Made by a program: the position numbers and the translations under genes. 64,000 bases of DNA from Bacteroidales bacterium (lineage in GTDB: Bacteria > Bacteroidota > Bacteroidia > Bacteroidales > Paludibacteraceae): NCBI GenBank assembly GCA_015061145.1, contig SUXD01000001.1, positions 1 through 64,000 on the forward strand. The letters are read 5' to 3'. The notes under the pieces were generated by a model. That model worked only from the letters and a program-made list of their open reading frames with translations. It made no database searches and had not been told where the DNA came from. Positions 10,436 to 18,391 of the stretch are shown here, piece after piece; positions within the stretch are counted from its first letter, which is position 1; each line of letters opens with the position of its first letter.

Positions 10436-10443
10436 CAAAGATA
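10436..10443 (-). promoter_or_regulatory. -7 promoter element of the aroC operon
   Basis: The minus strand reads TATCTTTG, an exact fit to the Bacteroidota sigma-ABfr -7 consensus TAnnTTTG, 32 bases before the aroC ATG. The region where the -33 box should lie overlaps the slyD terminator. Confidence 0.65.
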
Positions 10444-10447
10444 TAAA

Positions 10448-10476
10448 AAAACCTGTAATTGTTCATTACAGGTTTT
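10448..10476 (-). terminator. terminator after slyD
   Basis: AAAACCTGTAAT (10448-10459) pairs exactly with ATTACAGGTTTT (10465-10476). On the minus strand the stem is followed by a T-run. It ends slyD just before the aroC promoter. Confidence 0.88.
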
Positions 10477-10508
10477 CTAAAAATATTAAACAGTTTCTTA
10501 ATCGTGTT

Positions 10509-11063
10509 TTATTTGCATCCTTCGCAACCGCCTTCACAGTTGCAGTCGCCATCGCCGCAGTTTCCTCCGCATCCGCCGCAGTGGTGAGGGTGTTTGGCTG
10601 CTTCCACTTCTTCGTCGGTGGCTTCGCGCGATTCGATTATCTCGCCTTTAAAATGCAGATTTTCGCCTGCAAGCGGATGGTTGAGGTCTACCGTCACTTT
10701 GTCGTCGGTTACTTTCACAACAGAGGCGTTGAATCGGTTTCCGTCGGCGTCCATCAGCGGCACGACATTCCCTTCGGATACCATTTCGCTGTTGAATTTA
10801 CCGTCAACTTCAAATATTTTCTTGTCAAGCTCGAGCACGCTTTCGGTGTCGTATTCACCGTATGCATCGGTGTGGTCGATGGTGAAATCGAATTTGTCAC
10901 CCACTTTCAGGTCGGCCACATTCTCCTCGAATTTCGGGAGCATCATACCTATCCATGAGATGAAGGTGAGCGGACGCTCTTTGGTGGCTTGTTCCATGAG
11001 TTCTTCGTTCTCGTCGCCCACATACAGGTCGTAAGTAAGGCTTATAAATCTGTGTTTTGCCAT
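10509..11063 (-). CDS. slyD: SlyD-like FKBP peptidyl-prolyl isomerase with metal-binding tail
   Basis: A 184-residue FKBP-type prolyl isomerase and chaperone of the SlyD type. The FKBP halves flank an insert-in-flap domain (VVPLMDADGNRFNASVVKV, then VDLNHPLAGENLHFKGEI). The C-terminus is a His/Cys tail (PHHCGGCGGNCGDGDCNC and a last GCEGCK) with eight cysteines. In SlyD such tails bind nickel and supply hydrogenase maturation. ATG at 11063 was chosen because the protein then begins MAKHRF; codons upstream to 11090 are not typical of the family. It has its own promoter (11088-11095) and terminator, so it is monocistronic. Confidence 0.88.
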   Translation of the reverse strand: MAKHRFISLTYDLYVGDENEELMEQATKERPLTFISWIGMMLPKFEENVADLKVGDKFDFTIDHTDAYGEYDTESVLELDKKIFEVDGKFNSEMVSEGNVVPLMDADGNRFNASVVKVTDDKVTVDLNHPLAGENLHFKGEIIESREATDEEVEAAKHPHHCGGCGGNCGDGDCNCEGGCEGCK

Positions 11064-11087
11064 AAAATTGTATTTGATTTTCTGTTG

Positions 11088-11095
11088 CAAAGATA
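11088..11095 (-). promoter_or_regulatory. -7 promoter element of slyD
   Basis: TATCTTTG on the minus strand (plus CAAAGATA), 24 bases before the slyD ATG. AT-rich sequence lies upstream, with TTTTC about 19 bases away as a weak -33 candidate. It supports 11063 as the start, because the longer frame would begin inside the promoter. Confidence 0.65.
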
Positions 11096-11191
11096 GACAA
11101 TTTAATTATGAATTGAAAATCATCGGCTGAAAAGGAGATAATTAAGAATTTCAATCAACGGTCATGGCCGACTCTTTTGTGAGGAAAAATA

Positions 11192-11220
11192 GGGGCAATG
11201 TGCAACAAGCACATTGCCCC
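11192..11220 (-). terminator. terminator after btuG
   Basis: GGGGCAATGTGC (11192-11203) pairs perfectly with 11209-11220 around a 5-base loop. On the minus strand TATTTTT follows. It closes the btuB-btuG operon. Confidence 0.88.
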
Positions 11221-11244
11221 ATGTGATTATATTGTGACGAGATA

Positions 11245-12342
11245 TTATTTTATTGTCTCGAATATTACCCAGTTTGGCGAAAGTCCCGCTTGGATTGTGT
11301 CCGGTTCTTGTGCTTCGCTGTTGTAGATGTACACGCGTCCGGCTGTTGTGGCATCGGGCGATACGAGCGCATATACATCGTTGTTGAATGGGTTTACGCT
11401 TACGCCGTTGATGCCGGAGATGTTGTCGGCAAAGGTGCTGAATGTCTTGTTCGCGACATCAAATCTCTGTACGCTTCCGCTGAGCTTCCAATTCTCGTCA
11501 TAGGTGGCAGTGGCAACGAACAAAGCTGTTTTGTCGGCGTTGAATGCTATTGTGGATGCATAGTTGGACGAAATGCCGTTGAAGGTGTAAGCCTCTACAC
11601 TGTTGTCTTGCGTGTTGATGTAAGCTATGCCGTCTTCCGTGGTGGGATTGCTGTAGGTGTTCACCATAGTTACATATAAGTTGTCAGCGTCATCTGCTGC
11701 AAAATATGAGGTGACGGCAGGCATTTCGATGTAAGACACTTCATCTGTCAAAAGGTTCACTACGGCTACATTGTTTGCGTAATTTATGGCAACATAGAGT
11801 TTTCCGTTGGCAATAGCCAATCCCTCGGGACCGCCGGGGACTTCTATTTTCTTTACCACGGCATTGCTGTTCAAGTCTATTTTGGCAATATACGAGTCGG
11901 GCATCGTGCTAAAGTCGGGTGTTGCACCATAGCACGATACGTATGCAATGTTGCCGTCAACTACAATGAAACGCGGATTTTCTACATCTGTGATCGGGTT
12001 CATCTCTTGTTTCAGGCTTTGTGCGTTGATGATGTCAATTTTGTCGCCGCTGTTCGAAACGATGTACAGATTGTTGTTGTAAAGTGCCATGTGTTGAATT
12101 TTCGAGTTGAACTCAACGCCGTTGATGCTTTGATACACATTGTCAAAAACGATGTCTTTGCTGATGTTGTATGCGGTGAATTCGCCATTCCCGCCATTAA
12201 ACATGCCGTAGTTGGCAATTAGTGCCACATTGCCTTTCAGGTCGTTGTCTACTTTTTCTTTTTCGTCATCGTCGTCGCAAGCAGTGAACGAAAACATGGT
12301 GAGCGCAATGAATGCCCACGATAAGAAATTCATTTTTTTCAT
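11245..12342 (-). CDS. btuG: BtuG-like surface lipoprotein (cobalamin-binding beta-propeller)
   Basis: A 365-residue lipoprotein. The signal peptide MKKMNFLSWAFIALTMFSFTAC ends at the lipobox cysteine. An acidic run (DDDDEKEK) follows, as in Bacteroidota surface lipoprotein export signals. The rest is a seven-bladed YncE/DUF5074-type propeller, with repeats such as NNLYIVSNSGDKIDIINAQ and GKLYVAINYANNVAVVNL. It follows the riboswitch-controlled btuB gene. In Bacteroides thetaiotaomicron the same family and position correspond to BtuG, which captures cobalamin very tightly and passes it to BtuB. Assignment rests on family plus context. A start at 12375 is possible, but MKK at 12342 gives a normal signal peptide. 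Confidence 0.78.
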   Translation of the reverse strand: MKKMNFLSWAFIALTMFSFTACDDDDEKEKVDNDLKGNVALIANYGMFNGGNGEFTAYNISKDIVFDNVYQSINGVEFNSKIQHMALYNNNLYIVSNSGDKIDIINAQSLKQEMNPITDVENPRFIVVDGNIAYVSCYGATPDFSTMPDSYIAKIDLNSNAVVKKIEVPGGPEGLAIANGKLYVAINYANNVAVVNLLTDEVSYIEMPAVTSYFAADDADNLYVTMVNTYSNPTTEDGIAYINTQDNSVEAYTFNGISSNYASTIAFNADKTALFVATATYDENWKLSGSVQRFDVANKTFSTFADNISGINGVSVNPFNNDVYALVSPDATTAGRVYIYNSEAQEPDTIQAGLSPNWVIFETIK

Positions 12343-12381
12343 TTTTAATAGTTTTAAGTTGGTTAATAGATTCATTTATAG

Positions 12382-14283
12382 TTAGTTAAATTTATATTTG
12401 ATACTTATTTTGTAATTCCGTTCGGGCATAGCGTAGTTTTCTTGGTTCTGATATGCTGTTCCAAATATGTTGTTGATTTCGGCAGTCAGGTCGAAAATGC
12501 TTTTCCCTGCCCTGAAAGATTTTCCGGCCGTGAGGTCGGTGAGGCAGTAGCCGCTGAGTGTCTTCCCGCTTTCGGTGAGCCGTTTTCCTGTGTAGTTTGC
12601 CGAAATGGTGCACTTCCACGATTTGAATTGCATGCTGCAATGGGCGTTGGCTGTATGTTTCGGGGTGTACATGATTTGTGTGTTGTTGTTCTTGTCAGTC
12701 TTTTTGCTTTCGGTGGCTCGACAAAAAGCATAGTTGAGGTGCGTTTCTATTGCGGCGTGTGCCCATTCCCATTTGTTGCAGGCCATGAGTTCTGCGCCTT
12801 TGTTGCGGACATTTTTAATGTTTTGTGCTTCCCAATAACTTCCTGCATTCACCCATTGAATCCAATTTCTTACATCCATCAGATATATGTTGGCGGCCGT
12901 TTGTAATGTGTATTTCCCTTTGTGGAAAGTGCAGTTGCATCCTGTTTCGTAACTGATGCCTGATTCCGCCTTCAAGTCGGGGTTGCCGCCAGGTATCCAT
13001 AGGCGGTCGTTGAGCGTCGGCACTTTGTAGTTTCTGGAAATGTTCCCTGAAATATTGCATAAGAATTGCTCTTTTTTCGCGACGGGCGATGAAAATCCTA
13101 TCGAAGGCGCAAATTGGCTCTTGAAGTTGCTTACAAAGGCTTCGCGCATACATATAGATAGTTCTGCTATTTTTAGTGCGTCGGTTTTGTAGGAGGCGGT
13201 CAAGTCGATGCGCTCTTCTTTTTTCCCGTTTTCGTAGGCATATACTTTTGGGATGATGTGCTGGAATCCGATTCCGGCGCGCACTTCGCCTTTCAGCAGA
13301 GCAGCGTTGGCATATTCGGCATTGGCGGTGATGGCGTGGGTGGCAATTTTTTCATTCTTGTTGCCATTGTAGAGTTCGTAATTTTGTATGTACCCAGCGT
13401 TGGCAGTCAGTCGGTGCGTCTGCTGATAGTAGCGTATCCCGCCTATGGCGCGCAGATTTCGGTCGTGAATATTATCCATGCTCCCCCCATAATAGTTGGC
13501 AGACATGCTCATTTGTGTCTCTCGTGTATCGTGCTCGTACCATGTCTTGGCGAACAGAATGAATTTTGGCAGATTCACATTGATTTCTTGCAACAGACTG
13601 TAGTTTTCTATTTTTGCGTTTCGGGTGGTATCTCTCACGCCCGTTTTGTTTCGTTCAAAGTCTTTTACTGAAGTGTTTTCAAAAGGGAAATTGTTCTTTT
13701 TGTAATAGCGGCAGGCCTTTATTTTGTAGTCAATCGCATTGTTGCTGTAACTGAATCTAAGTCCAGTAAACCAAAGTCCGAAACTTCCGATATCTTGTTG
13801 CACGGTGCAGCTGGCGCCGTGATTCCATGTGGCGTTGTTGCCCATGCTGATTGTGCCTCCCATGGCATCGGTGCCATTTACCGACGACGATCCTCCGAAC
13901 GCTACCGTCACATCATCAAACAAGAACATGGGTATGCTGCTCAGGTTCGACTGTCCGAGCGTGAGTGAGTTGATGTTCATGCCTTCGTACAGAATGGCGG
14001 TATGGTTCGGACTGGTGCCTCTGAAGCGTATCGACGACAATCCGCCTGCATCTTGTTTGATGTAAACGGGCAGGTATTTGCCTATGGCGTCGGCGAGCGA
14101 ACCGCCTGATACAGCAGCGGTCATAACGCTGTCGAACGGTACAGTTTTGCTGCCGCAAAGCAGGTCGAGCCTGTCGCCAGTGACGGTAACTTCATCCAGT
14201 CTGATGGTGTCGGCGGTTTGCCCCGACAGACACCACGGACCGCTCATCATACAGATGAGTGCAATCTGGTAAATTCTTCGCAT
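12382..14283 (-). CDS. btuB: TonB-dependent outer-membrane receptor, BtuB type (cobalamin)
   Basis: A 633-residue TonB-dependent receptor. Signal peptide (MRRIYQIALICMMSGPWCLSG), TonB-box-like segment TIRLDEVTVTGDRL, plug domain (GGLSSIRFRGTSPNHTAILYEGMNINSL), then a 22-strand barrel ending in a terminal YKISIKYKFN strand. It carries no N-terminal SusC-type carboxypeptidase-like domain and resembles vitamin B12 receptors. The cobalamin riboswitch directly upstream gives the substrate. The open frame runs on to 14517, but those extra codons are the riboswitch RNA; the ATG at 14283 starts the signal peptide. The BtuG-like gene follows after 39 bases. TonB could be the protein encoded at 33001-33699. 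Confidence 0.88.
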   Translation of the reverse strand: MRRIYQIALICMMSGPWCLSGQTADTIRLDEVTVTGDRLDLLCGSKTVPFDSVMTAAVSGGSLADAIGKYLPVYIKQDAGGLSSIRFRGTSPNHTAILYEGMNINSLTLGQSNLSSIPMFLFDDVTVAFGGSSSVNGTDAMGGTISMGNNATWNHGASCTVQQDIGSFGLWFTGLRFSYSNNAIDYKIKACRYYKKNNFPFENTSVKDFERNKTGVRDTTRNAKIENYSLLQEINVNLPKFILFAKTWYEHDTRETQMSMSANYYGGSMDNIHDRNLRAIGGIRYYQQTHRLTANAGYIQNYELYNGNKNEKIATHAITANAEYANAALLKGEVRAGIGFQHIIPKVYAYENGKKEERIDLTASYKTDALKIAELSICMREAFVSNFKSQFAPSIGFSSPVAKKEQFLCNISGNISRNYKVPTLNDRLWIPGGNPDLKAESGISYETGCNCTFHKGKYTLQTAANIYLMDVRNWIQWVNAGSYWEAQNIKNVRNKGAELMACNKWEWAHAAIETHLNYAFCRATESKKTDKNNNTQIMYTPKHTANAHCSMQFKSWKCTISANYTGKRLTESGKTLSGYCLTDLTAGKSFRAGKSIFDLTAEINNIFGTAYQNQENYAMPERNYKISIKYKFN

Positions 14284-14293
14284 TACAAAAATA

Positions 14294-14315
14294 ATTTGTT
14301 TATTCCCGAACAAAT
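14294..14315 (-). promoter_or_regulatory. possible expression-platform hairpin
   Basis: ATTTGTT (14294-14300) is complementary to AACAAAT (14309-14315), and on the minus strand TATTTTTG follows just before the btuB ATG. It could be a weak terminator or a translation-blocking hairpin controlled by the riboswitch. The stem is short and AU-only, so this is an inference. Confidence 0.4.
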
Positions 14316-14325
14316 GTTTTCTTCG

Positions 14326-14501
14326 GTTTTGGCAGGTCTCCTGACTTGTCCGTGTTTTTCGTGCCTTCCCATCCGAGGGTTCGGACAGTGGCGTGGATTG
14401 AAAGAACATTTTTTTCGGACTTACAGTTGCGGGTACAGCTCCGGTTTCACACCGGATTCCCTTTTCACCCCAATTCTTTGCGGAATGTGGGACACCAAAA
14501 C
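14326..14501 (-). ncRNA. cobalamin riboswitch
   Basis: On the minus strand all hallmarks of the cobalamin (B12) aptamer are present in order. They are closing stem GTTTTGG (14501-14495) with CCAAAAC (14332-14326), GGGAATCCGGTG then GAAACCGG, GCTGTACCCGCAACTGTAA, the core GCCACTG, GATGGGAAGG, and the B12-box-like AGTCAGGAGACCTGCC. About 176 bases, ending 42 bases before the btuB ATG. When cobalamin binds, such RNAs repress uptake genes, so btuB and btuG should be induced by B12 starvation. Confidence 0.95.
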
Positions 14502-14506
14502 GTCTG

Positions 14507-14514
14507 CAAAAATA
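14507..14514 (-). promoter_or_regulatory. -7 promoter element of the btuB riboswitch transcript
   Basis: TATTTTTG on the minus strand fits TAnnTTTG and lies 6 bases before the first stem of the riboswitch. Transcription would start at the aptamer. Confidence 0.6.
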
Positions 14515-14656
14515 CAAAAAAAATGAATAGTTAGAAATTGTCTTGAAAGCAATGTGTTAGGATTTTTTCGTTAGAATTCAAAACAGTTTTATGATGTGTG
14601 CGGCGGTAAATTGTCAAATACATATTTTTGTCATCAATTTTGTGCTATCTTTTTTC

Positions 14657-14664
14657 TATCTTTG
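14657..14664 (+). promoter_or_regulatory. -7 promoter element of mnmA
   Basis: TATCTTTG on the plus strand, 25 bases before the chosen mnmA ATG at 14690. It excludes the upstream in-frame ATG at 14591 as the true start. Confidence 0.65.
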
Positions 14665-14689
14665 TCGGCGCAAAACAAACCATAATGAA

Positions 14690-15742
14690 ATGAATGTCGC
14701 AGTATTGATATCGGGGGGCGTTGACAGCTCTGTGGTGGTGCATCTGCTGAAAGAGCAGGGTATCGACCCGCATTTGTTCTATCTGAAGATAAGCAATGGC
14801 GAGGACGATTGCTCGTGGCAGGACGATATCGTCATTTGCAAGATGATAGCCCGCAAATACGGTCTGCCGTTCGAAATGCTCGACCTTAACGAAGAGTATT
14901 GGGACAATGTGGTGGCGTATATGATTGAAAATGTGCGCCGTGGGCTTACGCCCAATCCTGACATGATGTGCAACAAATTCATTAAATTCGGTTATTTTGA
15001 GCAGTTGAGAGGCAAGGACTTTGACAAAACGGCTACAGGGCACTATGCCACTATTACTGAGCGCGACGGCAAAGTGTATCTCTCTACCGCAAAAGACCCT
15101 GTGAAAGACCAGACCGATTTCTTGGCGCAGATAAGCACTCTGCAAGTACGCAAACTGATGTTCCCTATCGGACATTTGATGAAGACGGAAGTGCGTCAGA
15201 TTGCCGAAAAGGCTGACCTGATAACAGCTAAACGAAAAGACAGTCAAGGCATCTGTTTTTTGGGCAAGGTGAATTACAATGAGTTTATCGAGCGATATTT
15301 AGGACGGAAAGAAGGCAAAATTATCGACCTCGAAACTGGGAAAGTGCTGGGTAAACACAACGGCTTTTGGTTTCATACCATTGGTCAGCGTAAAGGTCTG
15401 GGACTAAGTGGAGGACCGTGGTTCGTGGTGAAAAAAGATGTAAATGAGAATATTATATATGTGGCGCGCGGCTACGACCCCGAGGCGCAATACGGCACAA
15501 CGATAAACCTTAAGGCGTTCAACTTCATCACCGAAGATCCATGGGGCGGTTTTGAAGGCGGCAAGGACATTACATTCAAGATACGTCATACGCCTGAGTT
15601 TGCCAAAGGTAAGATTTACAAGGATGGCAACATATATCGCATCGAGAGCGAGGTGAAACAGCAGGGAATTGCCGCTGGGCAGTTTGGGTGCGTGTACGAT
15701 GAAAACTCGCATATCTGCTGGGGAAGCGGAGAAATAATATAG
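14690..15742 (+). CDS. mnmA: tRNA-specific 2-thiouridylase MnmA
   Basis: A 350-residue ATP-dependent enzyme that makes 2-thiouridine at position 34 of tRNA-Lys, Glu and Gln. The PP-loop is at the very N-terminus ([14 protein letters not shown]). The first catalytic cysteine is in [13 protein letters not shown] and the second in [10 protein letters not shown], and the C-terminal beta-barrel contains [14 protein letters not shown]. Length is normal when started at 14690; the longer frame from 14591 adds a hydrophobic, cysteine-rich stretch that lies in the promoter. A 188-base spacer with short repeats follows before metY. Confidence 0.93.
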   Translation: MNVAVLISGGVDSSVVVHLLKEQGIDPHLFYLKISNGEDDCSWQDDIVICKMIARKYGLPFEMLDLNEEYWDNVVAYMIENVRRGLTPNPDMMCNKFIKFGYFEQLRGKDFDKTATGHYATITERDGKVYLSTAKDPVKDQTDFLAQISTLQVRKLMFPIGHLMKTEVRQIAEKADLITAKRKDSQGICFLGKVNYNEFIERYLGRKEGKIIDLETGKVLGKHNGFWFHTIGQRKGLGLSGGPWFVVKKDVNENIIYVARGYDPEAQYGTTINLKAFNFITEDPWGGFEGGKDITFKIRHTPEFAKGKIYKDGNIYRIESEVKQQGIAAGQFGCVYDENSHICWGSGEII

Positions 15743-15763
15743 AAACAAGAAACGAGAATGTTT

Positions 15764-15796
15764 CAATTGATAATTGACAATGGACAATTGATAATT
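15764..15796 (+). repeat. 12-bp direct repeat, AT-rich
   Basis: CAATTGATAATT occurs at 15764-15775 and again at 15785-15796, a period of 21 bases, with a related GACAATGGA between. It lies in the spacer between mnmA and metY. I see no function. Confidence 0.6.
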
Positions 15797-15930
15797 ACTT
15801 TGACTCAGACTTTGATGCTGACAAAATTTTCAAATCAGAAATTAGAAACATAGAAATAACATTCACTGACCGAAGGGAAGTAAACAACGTTCATCGAACG
15901 AAGTGAGATAAATCTGAAATTTTATAAATC

Positions 15931-17199
15931 ATGGAAAAAGAAACCAAATGCATTCATGCGGGCTATACGCCCAAGAATGGAGAGTCGCGTATGATTCCCA
16001 TTATTCAAAGTACGACATTCAAATATGATACCAGCGAGGATATGGGCAAACTCTTCGACCTCGAAGCGTCAGGGTATTTCTATACCCGTCTGCAGAACCC
16101 TACCAACGATATGGTAGCAGCCAAAATTACAGCGCTCGAGGGCGGTACGGCTGGTATGCTCACCAGCAGCGGACAGGCGGCCAACTTCTTCGCCACTTTC
16201 AATGTTGCTACCGCAGGCGACCATATTGTTTCGTCAAGCAGCATCTATGGCGGAACATTCAATCTGTTCAATGTGACAATGCGCAAGATGGGCATAGATT
16301 TCACATTCCTGTCACCCGATAGTACTGATGACGAAATTCGCGCAGCATTCAAACCAAATACCAAAGCTGTGTTTGGTGAAACGTTGGCAAATCCGGCAAT
16401 GACCGTTTTTGACATCGAGCGTTGGGCTAAAGTGGCTCACGAGAATGGTGTGCCGCTCATCATCGACAACACTTTTGCTACGCCAATCAATTGCCGGCCT
16501 ATAGAGTGGGGCGCCGATATTGTGACGCATTCTACTACCAAGTATATGGACGGACACGACGCTACTGTGGGTGGATGTATTGTGGATGGCGGAAAATTCG
16601 ACTGGATGGCGCATGCCGACAAATTTCCCGGACTTTGCACACCCGATGAGAGCTATCATGGCATCACTTATGCCACTAAGTTTGGCAATGGCGGCGCATT
16701 CATCACCAAGTGTACGGCGCAGTTGATGCGTGATTTTGGGTCGATCCAAGCACCGATGAACGCTTATTTCCTGAATCTTGGACTGGAGTCGCTTGCTGTG
16801 CGCATGGAGCGTCATTGCAAGAATGGTCAGGCGGTTGCAGAGTTTCTCGAAAGTCATCCGCAGGTGGCTTGGGTGAACTATCCAGGACTGAAAAGCAACA
16901 AATATTACGCATTGGCGCAGAAATATATGCCTGACGGCACTTGCGGCGTAGTTTCTTTCGGACTGAAAGGTGGCCGTAAAGCGGCAGAAGCCTTTATGAA
17001 AAAGCTCAAAGTGGCTATTATTGCTACACATGTGGCTGATGCGCACACTTGTATTTTGCATCCGGCTAATGCTACTCATCGTCAGTTGTCTGAAGAGGAA
17101 CTGATTGCTTGCGGTGTGCCTTCCGACTTGATTCGTCTTTCTGTGGGTATTGAGAATGTCAACGATATTATTGGCGACTTGAAACAAGCGTTAGGATAA
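15931..17199 (+). CDS. O-acetylhomoserine aminocarboxypropyltransferase (MetY-like)
   Basis: A 422-residue PLP enzyme of the Cys/Met metabolism family. The PLP lysine is K204 in THSTTKYMDGH, the phosphate-binding region is SSGQAANFF (about 79-87), and DNTFATP is the aspartate contacting the pyridine. The length and the segment FYTRLQNPTNDMVAAKI fit O-acetylhomoserine sulfhydrylases, which make homocysteine from sulfide, better than cystathionine gamma-synthases (usually about 380 residues). Cystathionine gamma-lyase or methionine gamma-lyase activity cannot be excluded. A shared terminator follows at 17226-17260. Confidence 0.85.
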   Translation: MEKETKCIHAGYTPKNGESRMIPIIQSTTFKYDTSEDMGKLFDLEASGYFYTRLQNPTNDMVAAKITALEGGTAGMLTSSGQAANFFATFNVATAGDHIVSSSSIYGGTFNLFNVTMRKMGIDFTFLSPDSTDDEIRAAFKPNTKAVFGETLANPAMTVFDIERWAKVAHENGVPLIIDNTFATPINCRPIEWGADIVTHSTTKYMDGHDATVGGCIVDGGKFDWMAHADKFPGLCTPDESYHGITYATKFGNGGAFITKCTAQLMRDFGSIQAPMNAYFLNLGLESLAVRMERHCKNGQAVAEFLESHPQVAWVNYPGLKSNKYYALAQKYMPDGTCGVVSFGLKGGRKAAEAFMKKLKVAIIATHVADAHTCILHPANATHRQLSEEELIACGVPSDLIRLSVGIENVNDIIGDLKQALG

Positions 17200-17225
17200 G
17201 GCAGAAATTGTATTTAAGCAAAAAA

Positions 17226-17260
17226 TGGCAAGACACAATGTGCTTTGCCATTTTTTTTTG
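17226..17260. terminator. bidirectional terminator between metY-like and PAP2 genes
   Basis: ATGGCAA (17226-17232) pairs with TTGCCAT (17246-17252), and CACA/TGTG pairs inside. A T-run follows on the plus strand, and an equivalent run (plus-strand A) follows on the minus strand. It can end both convergent genes. Confidence 0.85.
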
Positions 17261-17280
17261 CTTGTGAGATATGCGTTAGC

Positions 17281-18222
17281 TTATAGAAACTTCACTTTTT
17301 TTACAATCCACGGATAGAAGGTCAGCGCTATCATATATGGGATGAACATGCCCAAGAATCGTGCGCAAGGGATGCCGGTACTTTCCACAAGCCAGCCGTA
17401 GCAGTAATTGTAGATGAAATAGAGGGGGGTGAGTCCAATGATGGTACGCATTATTTTTTGCCACAAATTGCCTTTTGTCGAAAATCGGATGAATCTTCTT
17501 TCTATAATCCAGCCGCAAAGCAGTCCGGCGAACATGCCAGCCGCTCCCCATGAGTCGCGCTGCATCTTTGCGGGGTCAACCAGCAGTTTTCCGTCCACAT
17601 AGTCGGTAGGGTATGCCTTGAATCGGATATAGCAAATAAATGCCGCTAGCACAACCATGCCAATGCCGAAAAAGATGAGGTCGTTGTTTTTCTTTTTTTC
17701 TATCCAATTTAAGATCATTAAGTTGAAAGCTACGACGCATGAGGTGCAGAGCAATGCTGCCGCTACATCTTGCGGCGTGTGAACACCCAAATAGTTACGC
17801 GAGAATCCGGTTAGCAGCAACAGTACGATGAGTGCGGCGCACAGCCAGAAACGCTTGTTTTTGTACAGCAGCCATGCGCTTCCGCCATAGTAGGCTGTAG
17901 CGGCCTGTGTGTGTCCGCTGGGGAAAGAGTATCCTGTGGCGGTGTGTATGGCATCGCCGGCAGGAATGATGCTGGCGTCTCTTATCCAGGGGCGATAAAC
18001 ACAGAAGGTGTTTTTCAATGTGGAGTTCACTATGTTGCCAAGTGAAGAGTTCAACAATAGAAAGATGCCTGTTTTCTTGTCTACGCACCAGTATAAACAT
18101 ACGGCTGCAGCGAAAGGCCAAAAACTAATAGCCAGCAGCGAAATGCTTTCCATAAAAGGTGTCAGTATATTGTTGGTCGCGTTTCTGAACGCTTGCAGCA
18201 TTAAAAGGTAATCGATGTCCAT
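17281..18222 (-). CDS. PAP2-family membrane phosphatase
   Basis: A 313-residue integral membrane protein with the three acid-phosphatase motifs in order: KNTFCVYRPW (KxxxxxxRP), YSFPSGHTQ (PSGH), and SRNYLGVHTPQD (SRxxxxxHxxxD). Around these lie at least seven hydrophobic segments. PAP2 enzymes dephosphorylate lipid phosphates such as undecaprenyl pyrophosphate, phosphatidylglycerol phosphate or lipid A; the substrate is not visible. The C-terminal 120 residues add extra membrane spans beyond a minimal PAP2. Tandem repeats precede its start. Confidence 0.85.
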   Translation of the reverse strand: MDIDYLLMLQAFRNATNNILTPFMESISLLAISFWPFAAAVCLYWCVDKKTGIFLLLNSSLGNIVNSTLKNTFCVYRPWIRDASIIPAGDAIHTATGYSFPSGHTQAATAYYGGSAWLLYKNKRFWLCAALIVLLLLTGFSRNYLGVHTPQDVAAALLCTSCVVAFNLMILNWIEKKKNNDLIFFGIGMVVLAAFICYIRFKAYPTDYVDGKLLVDPAKMQRDSWGAAGMFAGLLCGWIIERRFIRFSTKGNLWQKIMRTIIGLTPLYFIYNYCYGWLVESTGIPCARFLGMFIPYMIALTFYPWIVKKVKFL

Positions 18223-18242
18223 GAGTTGATAGTTGTTTCTGA

Positions 18243-18277
18243 GTTTGAAAATTTGAAGATTTGAAGATTTGAAGATT
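18243..18277 (+). repeat. 8-bp tandem repeat
   Basis: ATTTGAAG is repeated three times head to tail (18251-18274), with an imperfect copy before (GTTTGAAA) and a partial one after. It lies directly upstream of the PAP2 start. Confidence 0.85.
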
Positions 18278-18300
18278 GCGTCTGCGTCAAAGTGTAGTCT

Positions 18301-18356
18301 CTCGTAACTCGTAACTTGTAACTCGTAACTCGTAACTTGTAACTTGTAACTCCTAA
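18301..18356 (+). repeat. 7-bp tandem repeat, eight copies
   Basis: CTYGTAA occurs eight times without interruption: units 1, 2, 4 and 5 read CTCGTAA, units 3, 6 and 7 CTTGTAA, and unit 8 CTCCTAA. It lies between the PHP-phosphatase stop (18392) and the PAP2 start (18222). Such heptamers expand and contract by slippage. Confidence 0.92.
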
Positions 18357-18391
18357 TTGTTTCCCGCTTCTTATTTCAATTTTTTTGTAAT

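Noticed and set aside
14284-14517. In-frame N-terminal extension of btuB
   Set aside because: The codons lie within the cobalamin riboswitch, and the signal peptide begins at 14283; a leader extension would destroy both.
16312-17187. 291-residue open frame on the minus strand
   Set aside because: It lies entirely antisense to the PLP enzyme with its clear catalytic motifs, and its protein has no recognisable domain.
18301-18356. CRISPR array
   Set aside because: The repeat unit is 7 bp without spacers, and no cas gene is in the window.
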